This document shows, one piece after another, positions 17,325 to 26,793 of a stretch of DNA of 64,000 bases. Origin of the DNA: JAPOXR01 sp965199765 (GTDB taxonomy: Bacteria; Pseudomonadota; Alphaproteobacteria; Rhodobacterales; Rhodobacteraceae); the NCBI GenBank assembly GCA_965199765.1, contig CBDATC010000002.1, positions 1,054,001-1,118,000 of the forward strand, read 5' to 3'. The notes below the pieces were generated by a model, which was not told the origin of the DNA, did no database searches, and saw nothing but the letters and a program-made list of their open reading frames with translations. The position numbers were made by a program, and so were the translations under genes. The first letter of the stretch is position 1; each line of letters opens with the position of its first letter.

Positions 17325-17746
17325 TGACAAGTGACCGAATATTCGGACTGGGAATAATTATCGTCGCGCTCTTCTACCTTTGGAGCGCGGCACACATCCA
17401 ATTGGGATTTCTGTCCGACCCAGTCGGATCCCGAACTTTTCCTTACCTTGTCGGCGGCCTAGGGCTCCTCTGTGCGCTGGTCTTTGTCAATTGGCCGGAC
17501 CCCGATCCGCAGTGGCCCAAATTGCCGGTATTGGCGAAAATCGCGGCGGCAGCCGGGGTCATGCTGCTGTTTACGATGGCGCTTAAACCTTACGGCTTCA
17601 TCGTACCGGCGGCAATCGCATCTGCGCTGCTCAGCTATTTGATCACACCGCGCCCTGTCAGAGCGGCGATCACCGGCGTCGGCCTTTCTGTCGGCCTGTT
17701 CACAGTCTTTAACCAAGCTTTGGGCCTTAGCCTTTCGGCCTTCTGA
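17324..17746 (+). CDS. tctB: tripartite tricarboxylate transporter small membrane subunit TctB
   Basis: A 140-residue membrane protein with four hydrophobic segments (IFGLGIIIVALFYLWSA; FPYLVGGLGLLCALVF; IAAAAGVMLLFTMAL; ITGVGLSVGLFTVF) and the TctB arrangement of a DPVGSRTFPYLVG loop after the first segment. The start is GTG at 17324 sharing one base with the TctC stop (TAGTG), so translation is coupled. It forms the small membrane part of the solute:cation symporter with TctA. Sequence conservation in this family is low; position in the operon carries much of the call. Confidence 0.85.
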   Translation: MTSDRIFGLGIIIVALFYLWSAAHIQLGFLSDPVGSRTFPYLVGGLGLLCALVFVNWPDPDPQWPKLPVLAKIAAAAGVMLLFTMALKPYGFIVPAAIASALLSYLITPRPVRAAITGVGLSVGLFTVFNQALGLSLSAF

Positions 17747-17774
17747 GCCCCTTCCACTCGACAAGCATTCGATC

Positions 17775-19280
17775 ATGGAGCTCTATACAAACCTCGCACA
17801 AGGTTTCGCTGTCGCTCTCACAGTTTCCAATCTTCTGCTGGCTGTCAGCGGTTGTTTTCTGGGAACCATCATTGGTTCGCTTCCGGGTCTTGGTCCTTCG
17901 AATGGTGTTGCCATTCTCATTCCTCTCGCCTTCACCCTGGGGTTGGATGCGACCGAAGCGCTTGTGCTGATGACTTCTGTTTACTACGGGGCCATGTATG
18001 GTGGCAGAATCTCATCAATTCTGCTCAACATACCCGGTGACGAGCCAGCGCTTATGACAACGCTGGACGGTTACCCGATGGCCAAGCAGGGCCGCGCGGC
18101 CGAAGCTCTGGTTCTGTCGGGCGTCGCTTCGTTCGTCGGCGCTTTGCTCGCGACTATCGGCTTAATGCTCCTCGCTCCGCTCTTGGCCCGCGTCGCTTAT
18201 TTGTTCGGGCCAGCACAATATTTTGCGCTCTATCTTCTGGCTTTCTGCACGCTGGGCGGTCTTTCTTCGAAGAATCAAGCCAAGGCCGCGCTTGCCGCAG
18301 CGATCGGGCTGGGGATAGCGATGATCGGACTGGATAATTCCACTGGTCTGCCGCGGTTCACATACGGCAATATGCACCTCGCCGACGGTGTGGATTTTCT
18401 GGTTGCGATTGTCGGCTTGTTCGCAGTTTCAGAAATTTTTATCTTCATCGAAAGTCACGGAAAGAGTTCCGCAATCGGCATAAAACTCAAAAGGATAACG
18501 ATTCCGGTGCGGGACATTATTCACAGCTTTCCAGCGATGCTCCGCTCCACGGCGGTCGGTTTTGTCGCTGGCATTCTGCCTGGCGCCGGGGCATCACTAG
18601 GCAGTTTCCTTGCTTATATGTCTGAAAAGGCCATCTCCAGAGACAAGGACACATTTGGAACAGGCAATCCAAGAGGTGTCGCTGCGCCGGAATCCGGCAA
18701 CAATGCGGCCGCTGGCGGGGCGCTGGTTCCCATGCTGACACTGGGCGTGCCGGGCTCTGGCACGACGGCTGTGCTCCTTGCGCTCTTATTGACGCTTAAC
18801 ATAACACCGGGTCCGCTGCTGTTTGATGAGCGACCAGAAGTCGTTTGGGGATTGATTGCGGCCCTGCTGATCGCAAACTTTGTGCTGTTGATCATGAATG
18901 TCCCTCTTGTGCGCCTGTTTGTTTACATTCTTTCGGTTCCGCCGGGGGTGCTCTTGCCGGGCATCATGATGGTATCATTTGCTGGAATCTACTCGCTCTC
19001 GGGAAGCAGCTTCGATCTCATTCTCATGGTGGCGTTCGGTGTGCTTGGATATCTCTGCCGAAAAATCGACGTCCCAACCGTCCCCATTATATTAGGAATA
19101 CTGCTCGGCAACGCGATGGAAGACAGCTTGCGAAGAGCAATGGTCATTTCCGATGGGGACTGGACCTATCTTTTCGAGTCGTGGATATCGATTGGCTTGT
19201 GGTCTGCCGCTGTCATTGGTTTCGTGGCTCCGATGCTGCTTCGTCCGTTCCTGAAAAAGCCCGAAGGGCACCTGGACTGA
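17775..19280 (+). CDS. tctA: tripartite tricarboxylate transporter large membrane subunit TctA
   Basis: A 501-residue integral membrane protein with about twelve hydrophobic segments and the TctA signature GSLPGLGPSNGVAILIPLAF (about residues 34-53). A second internal copy, GILPGAGASLGSFLAY (about 264-279), reflects the family's internal repeat. PESGNNAAAGGALVPMLTLGVPGSGTTAVLL around residues 301-331 is also diagnostic. It is the main channel subunit of the transporter. It begins 28 bases after tctB and is followed one base after its stop by the AtuA-like gene. Confidence 0.92.
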   Translation: MELYTNLAQGFAVALTVSNLLLAVSGCFLGTIIGSLPGLGPSNGVAILIPLAFTLGLDATEALVLMTSVYYGAMYGGRISSILLNIPGDEPALMTTLDGYPMAKQGRAAEALVLSGVASFVGALLATIGLMLLAPLLARVAYLFGPAQYFALYLLAFCTLGGLSSKNQAKAALAAAIGLGIAMIGLDNSTGLPRFTYGNMHLADGVDFLVAIVGLFAVSEIFIFIESHGKSSAIGIKLKRITIPVRDIIHSFPAMLRSTAVGFVAGILPGAGASLGSFLAYMSEKAISRDKDTFGTGNPRGVAAPESGNNAAAGGALVPMLTLGVPGSGTTAVLLALLLTLNITPGPLLFDERPEVVWGLIAALLIANFVLLIMNVPLVRLFVYILSVPPGVLLPGIMMVSFAGIYSLSGSSFDLILMVAFGVLGYLCRKIDVPTVPIILGILLGNAMEDSLRRAMVISDGDWTYLFESWISIGLWSAAVIGFVAPMLLRPFLKKPEGHLD

Positions 19281-19281
19281 A

Positions 19282-20637
19282 ATGCCGACAAGGGTGCTCG
19301 TGCCCTCTGGCGTGCTCGGCCTTGGATTTGACGCGGACGCGCTGTCGGCTGGACTGGACGCGAAACCGGATATCATCGCCATAGACGGCGGTTCAACCGA
19401 CAGCGGACCATTCTATCTTGGCGCTGGAGTTTCCAAATATTCCCGTACCGCGACTCTTTCGGAATGGCGGCGGTTAATGGCGGCGCGAGCTGATGCAGGC
19501 GTGCCGCTGGTTTTGACAACAGCCGGCACTTGCGGAACCGATTCCACGGTTGACTGGATGTTGGAGATCACCCGCGAAGCCGCCGCTGATCTTGGACAAA
19601 CCCTGCAGGTGGCAACCCTCAAGTCTTCTCAAGCGCCTGATACGGTTGCTGATGCGCTGGACAAAGGGACGCTAACAGCCCTGCCGGATGCAAAACCTGT
19701 CACCAAATCGGAAATTCTTGCATGTGCGAATGTCGTCGCGCTGGCTGGAGTAGAGCAGATTACCGAAGCGCTGCGCACCGGTGCGGAAATTGTTGTAGCC
19801 GGTCGTGCAACTGATACCTCTGGCATAGCCGCGCTTCCGATCATGCGTGACGAGAATATCGCCGCAGCGTGGCACGGGGCCAAGATTGCCGAGTGTGGAG
19901 CGCTGTGTTCGACCAAGCCGCTGAGCGGCGTGATTCTGGTGGAGTTTGACAAAAACGGTTTTGAAGTGGAGCCTCTGTCCGCAACCGCTCGGTGCACGCC
20001 CCATTCTGTATCAGCGCACATGCTCTACGAAAATTCGAACCCGTTTCTGCTGTCGGAGCCAGGGGGACGATTGGATGTCACGCACGCAAGATACGAACCG
20101 GTCTCTGATCGACGGGTGCGGGTAAGCGGATCAAACTGGCGCACGTCGAGGCGCTATACTGTGAAACTCGAGGGCGCTTCGCTCGCCGGATATCAAACCA
20201 CCGTTCTCGTATTGCTGCGCAACAGCCGCTACACAGCGCATGCCGAAGAATGGGCGCGGTCGCTTGTGAAATTTTTGTCGGAAATTATTCCAGCCAAAAC
20301 GAAATTCGGAACCGATGACTTCCAAATCGACACTCGCTTAATCGGCGCGAACGCCGCCCTCGGTGAACTGGAAAACCGGCGGGGCGATCCGGTTGAAATT
20401 GGTGTGCTTGGAATTTTTACCGCAGAGTCTCAGGATGCCGCCAACGAGATCGCGAGATTGGCAAATCCATATTTTCTGCACTTCCCGCTTTCGTCCAGCG
20501 AAGAGCTGCCGACCTTTGCCTTTCCGTATTCGCCAGCTGAGACGCCGCGCGGTCCGCTCTATGAATTCAAGCTCAATCACACATTGACATTGAATGATCC
20601 AATGGATGCATTCAAATTGGAGATTCACGATATTTGA
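19282..20637 (+). CDS. AtuA-family (DUF1446) acyclic terpene utilisation-like protein
   Basis: A 451-residue protein matching the DUF1446/AtuA family: N-terminal VLVPSGVLGLGFDADAL and IAIDGGSTDSGPFYLG (residues about 30-50), TTAGTCGTDSTVDWML and VAGRATDTSGIAALPI in the middle. No transmembrane segment or known nucleotide-binding loop is visible. AtuA belongs to the citronellol/geraniol degradation cluster of Pseudomonas but its chemical role is not settled. Here it is linked to a carboxylate transporter and a DUF4387 protein, so a role in handling the imported acid is more likely than terpene use. A one-base spacing from tctA indicates one transcript. Confidence 0.85.
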   Translation: MPTRVLVPSGVLGLGFDADALSAGLDAKPDIIAIDGGSTDSGPFYLGAGVSKYSRTATLSEWRRLMAARADAGVPLVLTTAGTCGTDSTVDWMLEITREAAADLGQTLQVATLKSSQAPDTVADALDKGTLTALPDAKPVTKSEILACANVVALAGVEQITEALRTGAEIVVAGRATDTSGIAALPIMRDENIAAAWHGAKIAECGALCSTKPLSGVILVEFDKNGFEVEPLSATARCTPHSVSAHMLYENSNPFLLSEPGGRLDVTHARYEPVSDRRVRVSGSNWRTSRRYTVKLEGASLAGYQTTVLVLLRNSRYTAHAEEWARSLVKFLSEIIPAKTKFGTDDFQIDTRLIGANAALGELENRRGDPVEIGVLGIFTAESQDAANEIARLANPYFLHFPLSSSEELPTFAFPYSPAETPRGPLYEFKLNHTLTLNDPMDAFKLEIHDI

Positions 20638-20638
20638 T

Positions 20639-20947
20639 ATGCCCCAGCTTCGCGAGATTGCGCACAAAATCAGATCGAAGAACGCCGGTCCTTTTTCGGC
20701 AACAATTGATATATTCTGCTCGACACAATCGGAATTTGATAGGGTCTGCCGGTGTGTTTCCGATGACTGCATTGCCGCGCTTTATGGCGTTGACCGGCAT
20801 TCGCTGCGCCGATTTGAGATTCCCAATCTTCGTGTCTTGAAATTCAGCTTTCCAAGACCGACGGTGCAAGGAAGCCGACAAGACCGCGACATGCATGCCG
20901 CTCAATTGGCTGAATCGCTGCTAGAACTGGAATTGGTTGAAAAATAA
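20639..20947 (+). CDS. DUF4387 family protein
   Basis: A 102-residue protein starting two bases after the AtuA-like stop. It has the family start MPQLREIAHKIRSKNAGPFS followed by TIDIFCSTQSEFDRV and a C-terminal LPRP-like segment (KFSFPRPTVQGSRQDRDMHAAQ). DUF4387 proteins are nearly always encoded next to AtuA/DUF1446 genes, sometimes fused to them, so the two probably form one enzyme complex. No catalytic motif is known to me. An upstream in-frame start is rejected because it would overlap the previous gene and precede the conserved N-terminus. Confidence 0.82.
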   Translation: MPQLREIAHKIRSKNAGPFSATIDIFCSTQSEFDRVCRCVSDDCIAALYGVDRHSLRRFEIPNLRVLKFSFPRPTVQGSRQDRDMHAAQLAESLLELELVEK

Positions 20948-21226
20948 AGGTTCTGTATTCCACAAAGCTCAAGCAAAGTCCTGCAACGAAGCGCGGGGAG
21001 CACATCACCGCAGAGTTTGACCTCCGATACGAGGACTTGGCAACCCAATCGGGCTCGCCTGTCCAAATCTCCTTGATACTCGTCCTTGGGCCGCATACGG
21101 TATCAAATCAAAAAAACCCTCCACCTTCCACACATGCGCTTAGCGTCTGATCGATCTGATTGATGGCAGCTGCAGCATACGATCTTATAAGATGTCCCGG
21201 CCCTGTGATCGTCACAGGTTGCCGCC

Positions 21227-22162
21227 TTAAACCGCTGTCCGACCCTGTGCGTGCTTGAAAAGCACTCGACGCGCCAGATCAAGACCCAATTCGTTTGCAT
21301 CGGTGAGTTGACCTTCGCAATTCGCGGCGTATTTTGCCTGCCCATCCGCGCTCAGCAGCTCGCCGCTCAGAGTTAAAACCGATCCGTTGATTGTTGCAAG
21401 GACACCAATTGGCGCAGTGCAGTCGCCTCCTAACCCCGCCAAAAACGATCGCTCCGCAACGGCTTGATAAAGCGACTCGCTATGGCAGGTTTCCGTGAAA
21501 AGATCACCTATGGCATGATCATCAGCCCGTCGTTCGAGACAAATCACACCCTGAGCCGCCGCTGGCTTCATAATCGAAGTCGGAATTGGTGTTGTCGTCC
21601 CTAAATCCACTTCCATTCGCCTCAGCCCCGCCATAGCCACAACAATCGCATCAAACTTTTTTTCTGCAAGTCTTGAGAGCCGTGAATCCAAATTGCCCCG
21701 CAAGAAGGCTGGCTTCAGTTTCGGATTATGGTGTCGGATCTGGGCTGATCTGCGCAGGCTTGCTGTGCCAATGACAGCGCCATCGGGCAAATCGCAAAAA
21801 TCTACGGAATGGGGTGCAATCAGAGCATCCCTTGGATCCTCTCTGGGCAACACGCAGTCAGCGATCAAGCCATCTGGCTGCCGCACAGGCAGGTCCTTCA
21901 TGGAGTGAACAGCAATATCAATTTCACCCGAAAGCAATGCATGCTCAATTTCCTTGCAGAATACTCCCTTCCCGCCGATTTCATGGATAGCGCTGGTTTG
22001 ATCTTTATCTCCCTGTGTGCGGATCGGAAGAATCGTAAAGTCCTTTGTTCTCCGACCGCTGCCGGCGGAGAGGCAGTCAATGGCCTGACGGGCCTGGGCA
22101 AGCGCGAGTGAAGACCCCCTGGTTCCAACCCGCACCCGTCTACGTGCTAATTTATTGATCAT
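21227..22162 (-). CDS. hemC: porphobilinogen deaminase (hydroxymethylbilane synthase)
   Basis: A 311-residue HemC that polymerises four porphobilinogens to hydroxymethylbilane in tetrapyrrole synthesis. Visible marks are VGTRGSSLALAQARQAI at the N-terminus, HSMKDLPVRQPDGL (about residues 85-98), the arginine-rich SLRRSAQIRHHNPKL, LRGNLDSRL and LGGDCTAPIGV, whose Cys carries the dipyrromethane cofactor (about residue 243). The ATG at 22162 is chosen over an upstream TTG. It is divergent from hemE, with about 100 bases between; hemF lies close by. No hemD follows, so uroporphyrinogen synthase is elsewhere. Confidence 0.95.
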   Translation of the reverse strand: MINKLARRRVRVGTRGSSLALAQARQAIDCLSAGSGRRTKDFTILPIRTQGDKDQTSAIHEIGGKGVFCKEIEHALLSGEIDIAVHSMKDLPVRQPDGLIADCVLPREDPRDALIAPHSVDFCDLPDGAVIGTASLRRSAQIRHHNPKLKPAFLRGNLDSRLSRLAEKKFDAIVVAMAGLRRMEVDLGTTTPIPTSIMKPAAAQGVICLERRADDHAIGDLFTETCHSESLYQAVAERSFLAGLGGDCTAPIGVLATINGSVLTLSGELLSADGQAKYAANCEGQLTDANELGLDLARRVLFKHAQGRTAV

Positions 22163-22263
22163 GACCAAAATTTTCTGATGTCAGCAGCAGGCATTGTGAG
22201 TCGATTACTTGTTGAAACCGCATATGCCAAGTATTCGGCAAAGATCTTTAACATTGGATTCTC

Positions 22264-23298
22264 ATGCCAGTTGAACAACCACTGATGCGTGCTCTGGCGG
22301 GCGCGCGCGTAGATCCCCCTCCTATCTGGATCATGCGACAAGCTGGCCGATATTTGCCAGAATACCGCGCGGTCCGCGATAAGGCCGGAGATTTCCTGTC
22401 GCTTTGTTTCACTCCAGAGCTTGCCGCCGAAGTGACACTCCAGCCGATCCGGCGATTTGGCTTTGATGCGGCTATCATTTTTGCGGATATCCTGTTGGTT
22501 CCCTATGCCTTAGGTTCCGAACTGCGCTTTGAAACCGGCACCGGGCCCATTCTCTCCCGAATTGAAAGTCGTTCAGATGTTCAATCTTTAAGAAGAGCGG
22601 GTTCGATCGGCGAAACTTTGGCGCCCGTGAGCGAAGCCTTGCGCTTGGTGCGGCAAGAACTACCGCGAGAAACAACTCTCCTGGGCTTCGCTGGAAGCCC
22701 GTGGACTGTGGCCACCTATATGATTGCAGGCCGAGGCACGCTCAACCAAGCGCCCGCATTGTTCTTCATGCGCAAACATTCAGCAGTTTTCTCAGAGCTG
22801 ATCGATCGGATCACCGAAGCCACAATTGTCTATTTGTCGGAGCAAATCGGAGCCGGTGCCGAAGCGATCAAGCTCTTCGATACTTGGTGCGGTGTCTTGG
22901 AAGGTGATGAGTTTCAAAAATACTCGATTGAGCCGACAACCCGCATCGTCAATGACTTGAAAAAGATTCATCCGGATGTGCCGATCATTGCATTTCCCCG
23001 GAAGGCAGGCCGACGTTTGCCCCTCTATGCCAAGAGCGTTGCCGCTGACTGCATCGCGATCGATTCTTCAATGCCTTCCCGACATGCGCATGAGCTTCTT
23101 CCACCAAGCCTATGCGTGCAAGGAAATCTAGATCCGGCCTTGCTGGCCACCGATGATCCGGAATTAACAACGCGCACTCTCGAAATTCTCGAAAATTTTG
23201 CGGACAGACCACACATCTTCAATCTGGGACATGGCATAACTCCGGATGCCAAGGTCGAGCGCGTCGATCAGCTTCTAGAGGTCCTGCGCTCCGGATGA
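22264..23298 (+). CDS. hemE: uroporphyrinogen decarboxylase
   Basis: A 344-residue HemE converting uroporphyrinogen III to coproporphyrinogen III by four decarboxylations in the cytosol. The signature PPIWIMRQAGRYLPEYRAVR (about residues 19-38) with the catalytic Arg pair is present, as are GFAGSPWTVATYMIAG (about 141-156) and the C-terminal FNLGHGITPDA. It follows the divergent hemC start and precedes convergent hemF. The substrate of HemF is its product, so hemE and hemF are consecutive steps in a small haem cluster. Confidence 0.95.
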   Translation: MPVEQPLMRALAGARVDPPPIWIMRQAGRYLPEYRAVRDKAGDFLSLCFTPELAAEVTLQPIRRFGFDAAIIFADILLVPYALGSELRFETGTGPILSRIESRSDVQSLRRAGSIGETLAPVSEALRLVRQELPRETTLLGFAGSPWTVATYMIAGRGTLNQAPALFFMRKHSAVFSELIDRITEATIVYLSEQIGAGAEAIKLFDTWCGVLEGDEFQKYSIEPTTRIVNDLKKIHPDVPIIAFPRKAGRRLPLYAKSVAADCIAIDSSMPSRHAHELLPPSLCVQGNLDPALLATDDPELTTRTLEILENFADRPHIFNLGHGITPDAKVERVDQLLEVLRSG

Positions 23299-23439
23299 AT
23301 GAACTCCAGGCAAAGAAATCAATGCAGCATGGCAAGCCTCGGAATCAAAGGTCAGTTCATTGTGGTCCGGTATGCGCTGAGCAAGCTGCTGAGCGTCACC
23401 GCACCTCAAATCAAAGCGCAAACCGTTGAACGGCTAATC

Positions 23440-24336
23440 CTACTTCCATGTGGCGATTGGAGGGAGACTCATCAGAACAGCGTCCGCATCATGTCCCGAT
23501 TCCAACCCGAATTTCGTGCCCCGATCGTATACCAGATTGAATTCAGCGTAACACCCGCGCCGCAGCAACTGCATATTCCGATCCGATTCTGTCCAGCGTT
23601 CCGACCATCGGCGCATCACGATCGGCAGGTAAGCCTTATTGAATGCCCGCCCAACATCGCAAACAAATCGAAAGTCGGCTTCCCAGTCTCCAGAATTTAA
23701 TTCATCGAAGAAAATGCCACCGACTCCCCGGTGCATTCCACGGTGCGGGATGAAAAAATAATTGTCCGCCCAATCCCTGAACTTGTCGTAGTATCCGGGA
23801 TCAGATTTGTCGCAGCACTCTTTGAGAACCGCATGAAACCAACTGGTGTCTTCGGCAATTTCAATACTGGGATTCAAGTCGGCGCCACCGCCGAACCACC
23901 AGCGGGACGGCGTCCAAAACATGCGCGTGTTGAAATGCACCGCCGGCACTTTCGGATTCGTCATATGTGCGACCAGTGAAATTCCCGAAGCCCAAAAGCG
24001 AGAGTCCTCGCGCAATCCTTCGACGCTTTTGTGCTTGGTCAGCTGACGCAGCATTCCTTCCGACAGATTTCCGTACACAGTCGAAGAATTTACCCCCACT
24101 TTTTCAAACAGACCATTCCCTTTGAGCGAGGCCATCTTACCTCCGCCTCGGTCTGAGCCGTCTTTATCCCGGGTTTTTGTCAACCTGACGGTGAATTTTG
24201 CAGCTTCATCCTCTATTTTGAATCGCTCGCGATAGGCGGACTCTAACCGCTCGAACCGACCAACAATCGATTCCTGCAGTTTCTGGAACCACGCGCTGGC
24301 ACGATGCCTTTCGACCTGCATAGCAATCTCTGACAT
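23440..24336 (-). CDS. hemF: oxygen-dependent coproporphyrinogen III oxidase
   Basis: A 298-residue HemF, the aerobic enzyme that turns coproporphyrinogen III into protoporphyrinogen IX using O2. Characteristic segments are VPAVHFNTRMFWTP, WWFGGGADLNPS (about residues 145-156), HRGMHRGVGGIFFDEL (about 197-212) and the C-terminal EFNLVYDRGTKFGLESG. It indicates an aerobic or facultative organism. It converges with hemE across a 141-base gap and is followed on the same strand side by recR and dnaX upstream in a separate unit. Confidence 0.95.
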   Translation of the reverse strand: MSEIAMQVERHRASAWFQKLQESIVGRFERLESAYRERFKIEDEAAKFTVRLTKTRDKDGSDRGGGKMASLKGNGLFEKVGVNSSTVYGNLSEGMLRQLTKHKSVEGLREDSRFWASGISLVAHMTNPKVPAVHFNTRMFWTPSRWWFGGGADLNPSIEIAEDTSWFHAVLKECCDKSDPGYYDKFRDWADNYFFIPHRGMHRGVGGIFFDELNSGDWEADFRFVCDVGRAFNKAYLPIVMRRWSERWTESDRNMQLLRRGCYAEFNLVYDRGTKFGLESGHDADAVLMSLPPIATWK

Positions 24337-24400
24337 TTCGTTCTATTTCATTTCAAAAAACGAGCGGTTTGGGTCCGCGCAGCCTTTGCATGCTGGACAG

Positions 24401-25000
24401 TCAATATTCCCGACGACCTTTAACTGCGGCTGTGATCGTGCCATCATCAAGAAAGTCAAGCTCGCCACCGATCGGAACACCCTGGCCAAGCGTTGTCACC
24501 CGCACTGATAGCGATGCCAACTGGTCGGCGATGTAGTGCGCTGTGGTCTGACCATCGACTGTTGCTCCGAGCGCAAGGATAACTTCCCGCACCCCCTCGT
24601 CCCGAACCCGTTCCACAAGTTCCGGTATGCGCAATATCTCAGGCCCAACATTATCCAGCATGGACAAAACACCGCCTAACACGTGGTACCGTCCTTTAAA
24701 GACAGCTGACCGCTCCATCGCCCACAAATCGCCAATGTCTTGAACAACGCAAATTTCACCGGTCCGCCGAGCCTCCGAGGCGCAAATCCGGCATTGGTTT
24801 CCAGAACAGAAGTTTCCACAGACTTCACAATTGTTGATCGTATCGGCGGTCTGCCGCATCGCATCGGAAATCTCGAGCATTAGACCGGCTTTGGATTTGA
24901 GAAGCTGAAGCACAATTCGACGAGATGAAACCGGACCAAGCCCGGGAAGTTTGGCCAGAAGATCAATCAACCGATTGACCTCACTAAATTCACGCGTCAT
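24401..25000 (-). CDS. recR: recombination mediator RecR
   Basis: A 199-residue RecR. The helix-hairpin-helix LIDLLAKLPGLGPVSSRRIV opens the protein, the Cys4 zinc finger is CEVCGNFCSGNQCRIC (about residues 59-74) and the Toprim domain starts at ICVVQDIGDLWAMERS. RecR loads RecA at gaps with RecF/RecO. The ATG at 25000 fits the family N-terminus (MTREFSEVNRLIDLL); an upstream TTG would overlap dnaX by four bases. It lies immediately downstream of dnaX, but the ybaB gene that often sits between them is absent. Confidence 0.95.
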   Translation of the reverse strand: MTREFSEVNRLIDLLAKLPGLGPVSSRRIVLQLLKSKAGLMLEISDAMRQTADTINNCEVCGNFCSGNQCRICASEARRTGEICVVQDIGDLWAMERSAVFKGRYHVLGGVLSMLDNVGPEILRIPELVERVRDEGVREVILALGATVDGQTTAHYIADQLASLSVRVTTLGQGVPIGGELDFLDDGTITAAVKGRREY

Positions 25001-25023
25001 CGGTTCCGACAACCTCAATCGTG

Positions 25024-26793
25024 TCAATTGCCATCAAGTGAATCGATCGGTCTCCTGATAACCTTGGATTCTGGGAACACACGCATTACGCTCTCAAGCA
25101 ACTCATGACCCATATCTGGAGCGCCGCGCAAATCCCGCTCTCCGTCTTTTGCTTCCGCTCCTTCGACTGATTCCCTGTCAATGATTTCCACCTGCCAAAA
25201 ATCGCCGGTCGCATCACTGATAATCGCGCTAAGCTCTTCGGAAAACTCAGTGAACACACCATGAGCCTTTTCCATCCGAACTCTGCCTGGGGTCAATTTT
25301 ACAGTGTGCGCGGTCTTCTCAAAGTCGGAAGCCAGCTTTTCTTTTTGGCGGGCCGAAAGCAGATTGCGTATGTCCTCCACCGATTCGATGACCGTTGGCG
25401 GACTTTCGATTGCAGATGCCTTTGCCTTGCAAATCGCATCAATATCTTCAGCCGCATCTTTCGATGGCAGCGCTTGATCGTCTTCTGACGAAACAACTTT
25501 TGTCTGTTGATGCCGAACCGATTTCTCTGTTGTGGTCCTACCACGCGGCGGTGCCGGGGTTCGGACTGGATCACTTTGCGCCTTCTCTGAATTCCGGGCC
25601 GTTTCGGAAACAGTTGACTGACCCGACAGCGCTTCTCCTCCCGATAACTTACGAATAAGAGCTTCCGGTGTCGGCAGCTCTGCTACGTAACACAGTCTGA
25701 TCACCGCCATTTCGGCCGCCATGATCGCGCTCGGCGCCATGGCCGCTTCTTCAATCGACTTCAGGAGCATTTGCCAAGCGCGCGACAGGACTCGAATCGG
25801 CAACTCCTTCGCGAACGCAACTCCGCGATCCGCTTCTGCGGGCGAAACGGCGACATCACGTGCCGTATCAGGCGAAACATTAAGAATTGAAATCCAGTGT
25901 GTGGTCTCGGCGAGATCCCGAAGAACCGCATGCGGATCGGCGCCGTCTCTGTATTGCCCGTCAAGTTCCTGCAGGGCTTGCGCGATATCGCCTTTCATAA
26001 TCTGCTCGAACAGATCCAACGTGCGCCCTCGGTCTGCTAAACCCAGCATGTCGCGGACATCAGCTGCTTCAATCTTCCCACCACCATGCGCAACCGCCTG
26101 GTCCAGAAGACTGATAGCATCGCGGGCTGAACCTTCGGACGCGCGGGCGATCAGAGAAACCGCGTCTTCTGAAAGGTTAATGTTTTCGCGTTCGGCAACG
26201 GATGCCAAGTGCGATGACATGGTTTGTGGTTCGATTCTTCTTAAGTCGAACCGCTGGCAGCGGGACAGCACAGTTACCGGAACCATGCGAATTTCTGTTG
26301 TGGCAAACACAAATTTGACGTGTTCGGGTGGTTCTTCAAGCGTCTTCAAGAGCGCGTTGAATGCATTTGTCGACAACATATGCACTTCGTCGATGATGAA
26401 GATCTTATAGCGTCCAGCTACCGGACGGTAGGGAATGCTTTCGATGATATCTCTGATATCGTTGACACCCGTGCGCGACGCCGCATCCATTTCAATCACA
26501 TCAACATGGCGCGCTTCGGCTATCGCAGTGCAGTCCCCGCACTTGCCGCATGGATCGAATGCGCCGTCTTTTTTCGGCGTCGTGCAGTTCAGCCCTTTCG
26601 CAATTATCCGTGCGGTCGTTGTTTTCCCGACGCCTCTGACTCCTGTCAGAATATAGGCATGCGCCATGCGGTCCGCGGCGAACGAATTCCGCAGGATGCG
26701 CACCATAGAGTCTTGCCCGATGAGTTCACTGAACGAACTTGGCCGATATTTTCTGGCAAGAACTTGATATGAACCAACTGATTCTTCTGCCAT
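25024..26793 (-). CDS. dnaX: DNA polymerase III gamma/tau subunit
   Basis: A 589-residue clamp-loader subunit. The AAA+ core has Walker A GVRGVGKTTTARII (about residues 48-61), a Cys4 zinc site around residues 69-86 (including CGKCGDC), Walker B FIIDEVHMLS (about 122-131), and the sensor region ATTEIRMVPVTVLSRCQRFDL. Residues from about 380 are a low-complexity Ser/Lys/Glu linker followed by a C-terminal tau-like domain that binds polymerase alpha. It drives sliding-clamp loading in replication. It is the upstream gene of recR. Confidence 0.95.
   Translation of the reverse strand: MAEESVGSYQVLARKYRPSSFSELIGQDSMVRILRNSFAADRMAHAYILTGVRGVGKTTTARIIAKGLNCTTPKKDGAFDPCGKCGDCTAIAEARHVDVIEMDAASRTGVNDIRDIIESIPYRPVAGRYKIFIIDEVHMLSTNAFNALLKTLEEPPEHVKFVFATTEIRMVPVTVLSRCQRFDLRRIEPQTMSSHLASVAERENINLSEDAVSLIARASEGSARDAISLLDQAVAHGGGKIEAADVRDMLGLADRGRTLDLFEQIMKGDIAQALQELDGQYRDGADPHAVLRDLAETTHWISILNVSPDTARDVAVSPAEADRGVAFAKELPIRVLSRAWQMLLKSIEEAAMAPSAIMAAEMAVIRLCYVAELPTPEALIRKLSGGEALSGQSTVSETARNSEKAQSDPVRTPAPPRGRTTTEKSVRHQQTKVVSSEDDQALPSKDAAEDIDAICKAKASAIESPPTVIESVEDIRNLLSARQKEKLASDFEKTAHTVKLTPGRVRMEKAHGVFTEFSEELSAIISDATGDFWQVEIIDRESVEGAEAKDGERDLRGAPDMGHELLESVMRVFPESKVIRRPIDSLDGN

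Noticed and set aside
25721..26410. 229-codon plus-strand frame inside dnaX
   Set aside because: Antisense to dnaX with serine/arginine-rich composition typical of shadow frames.
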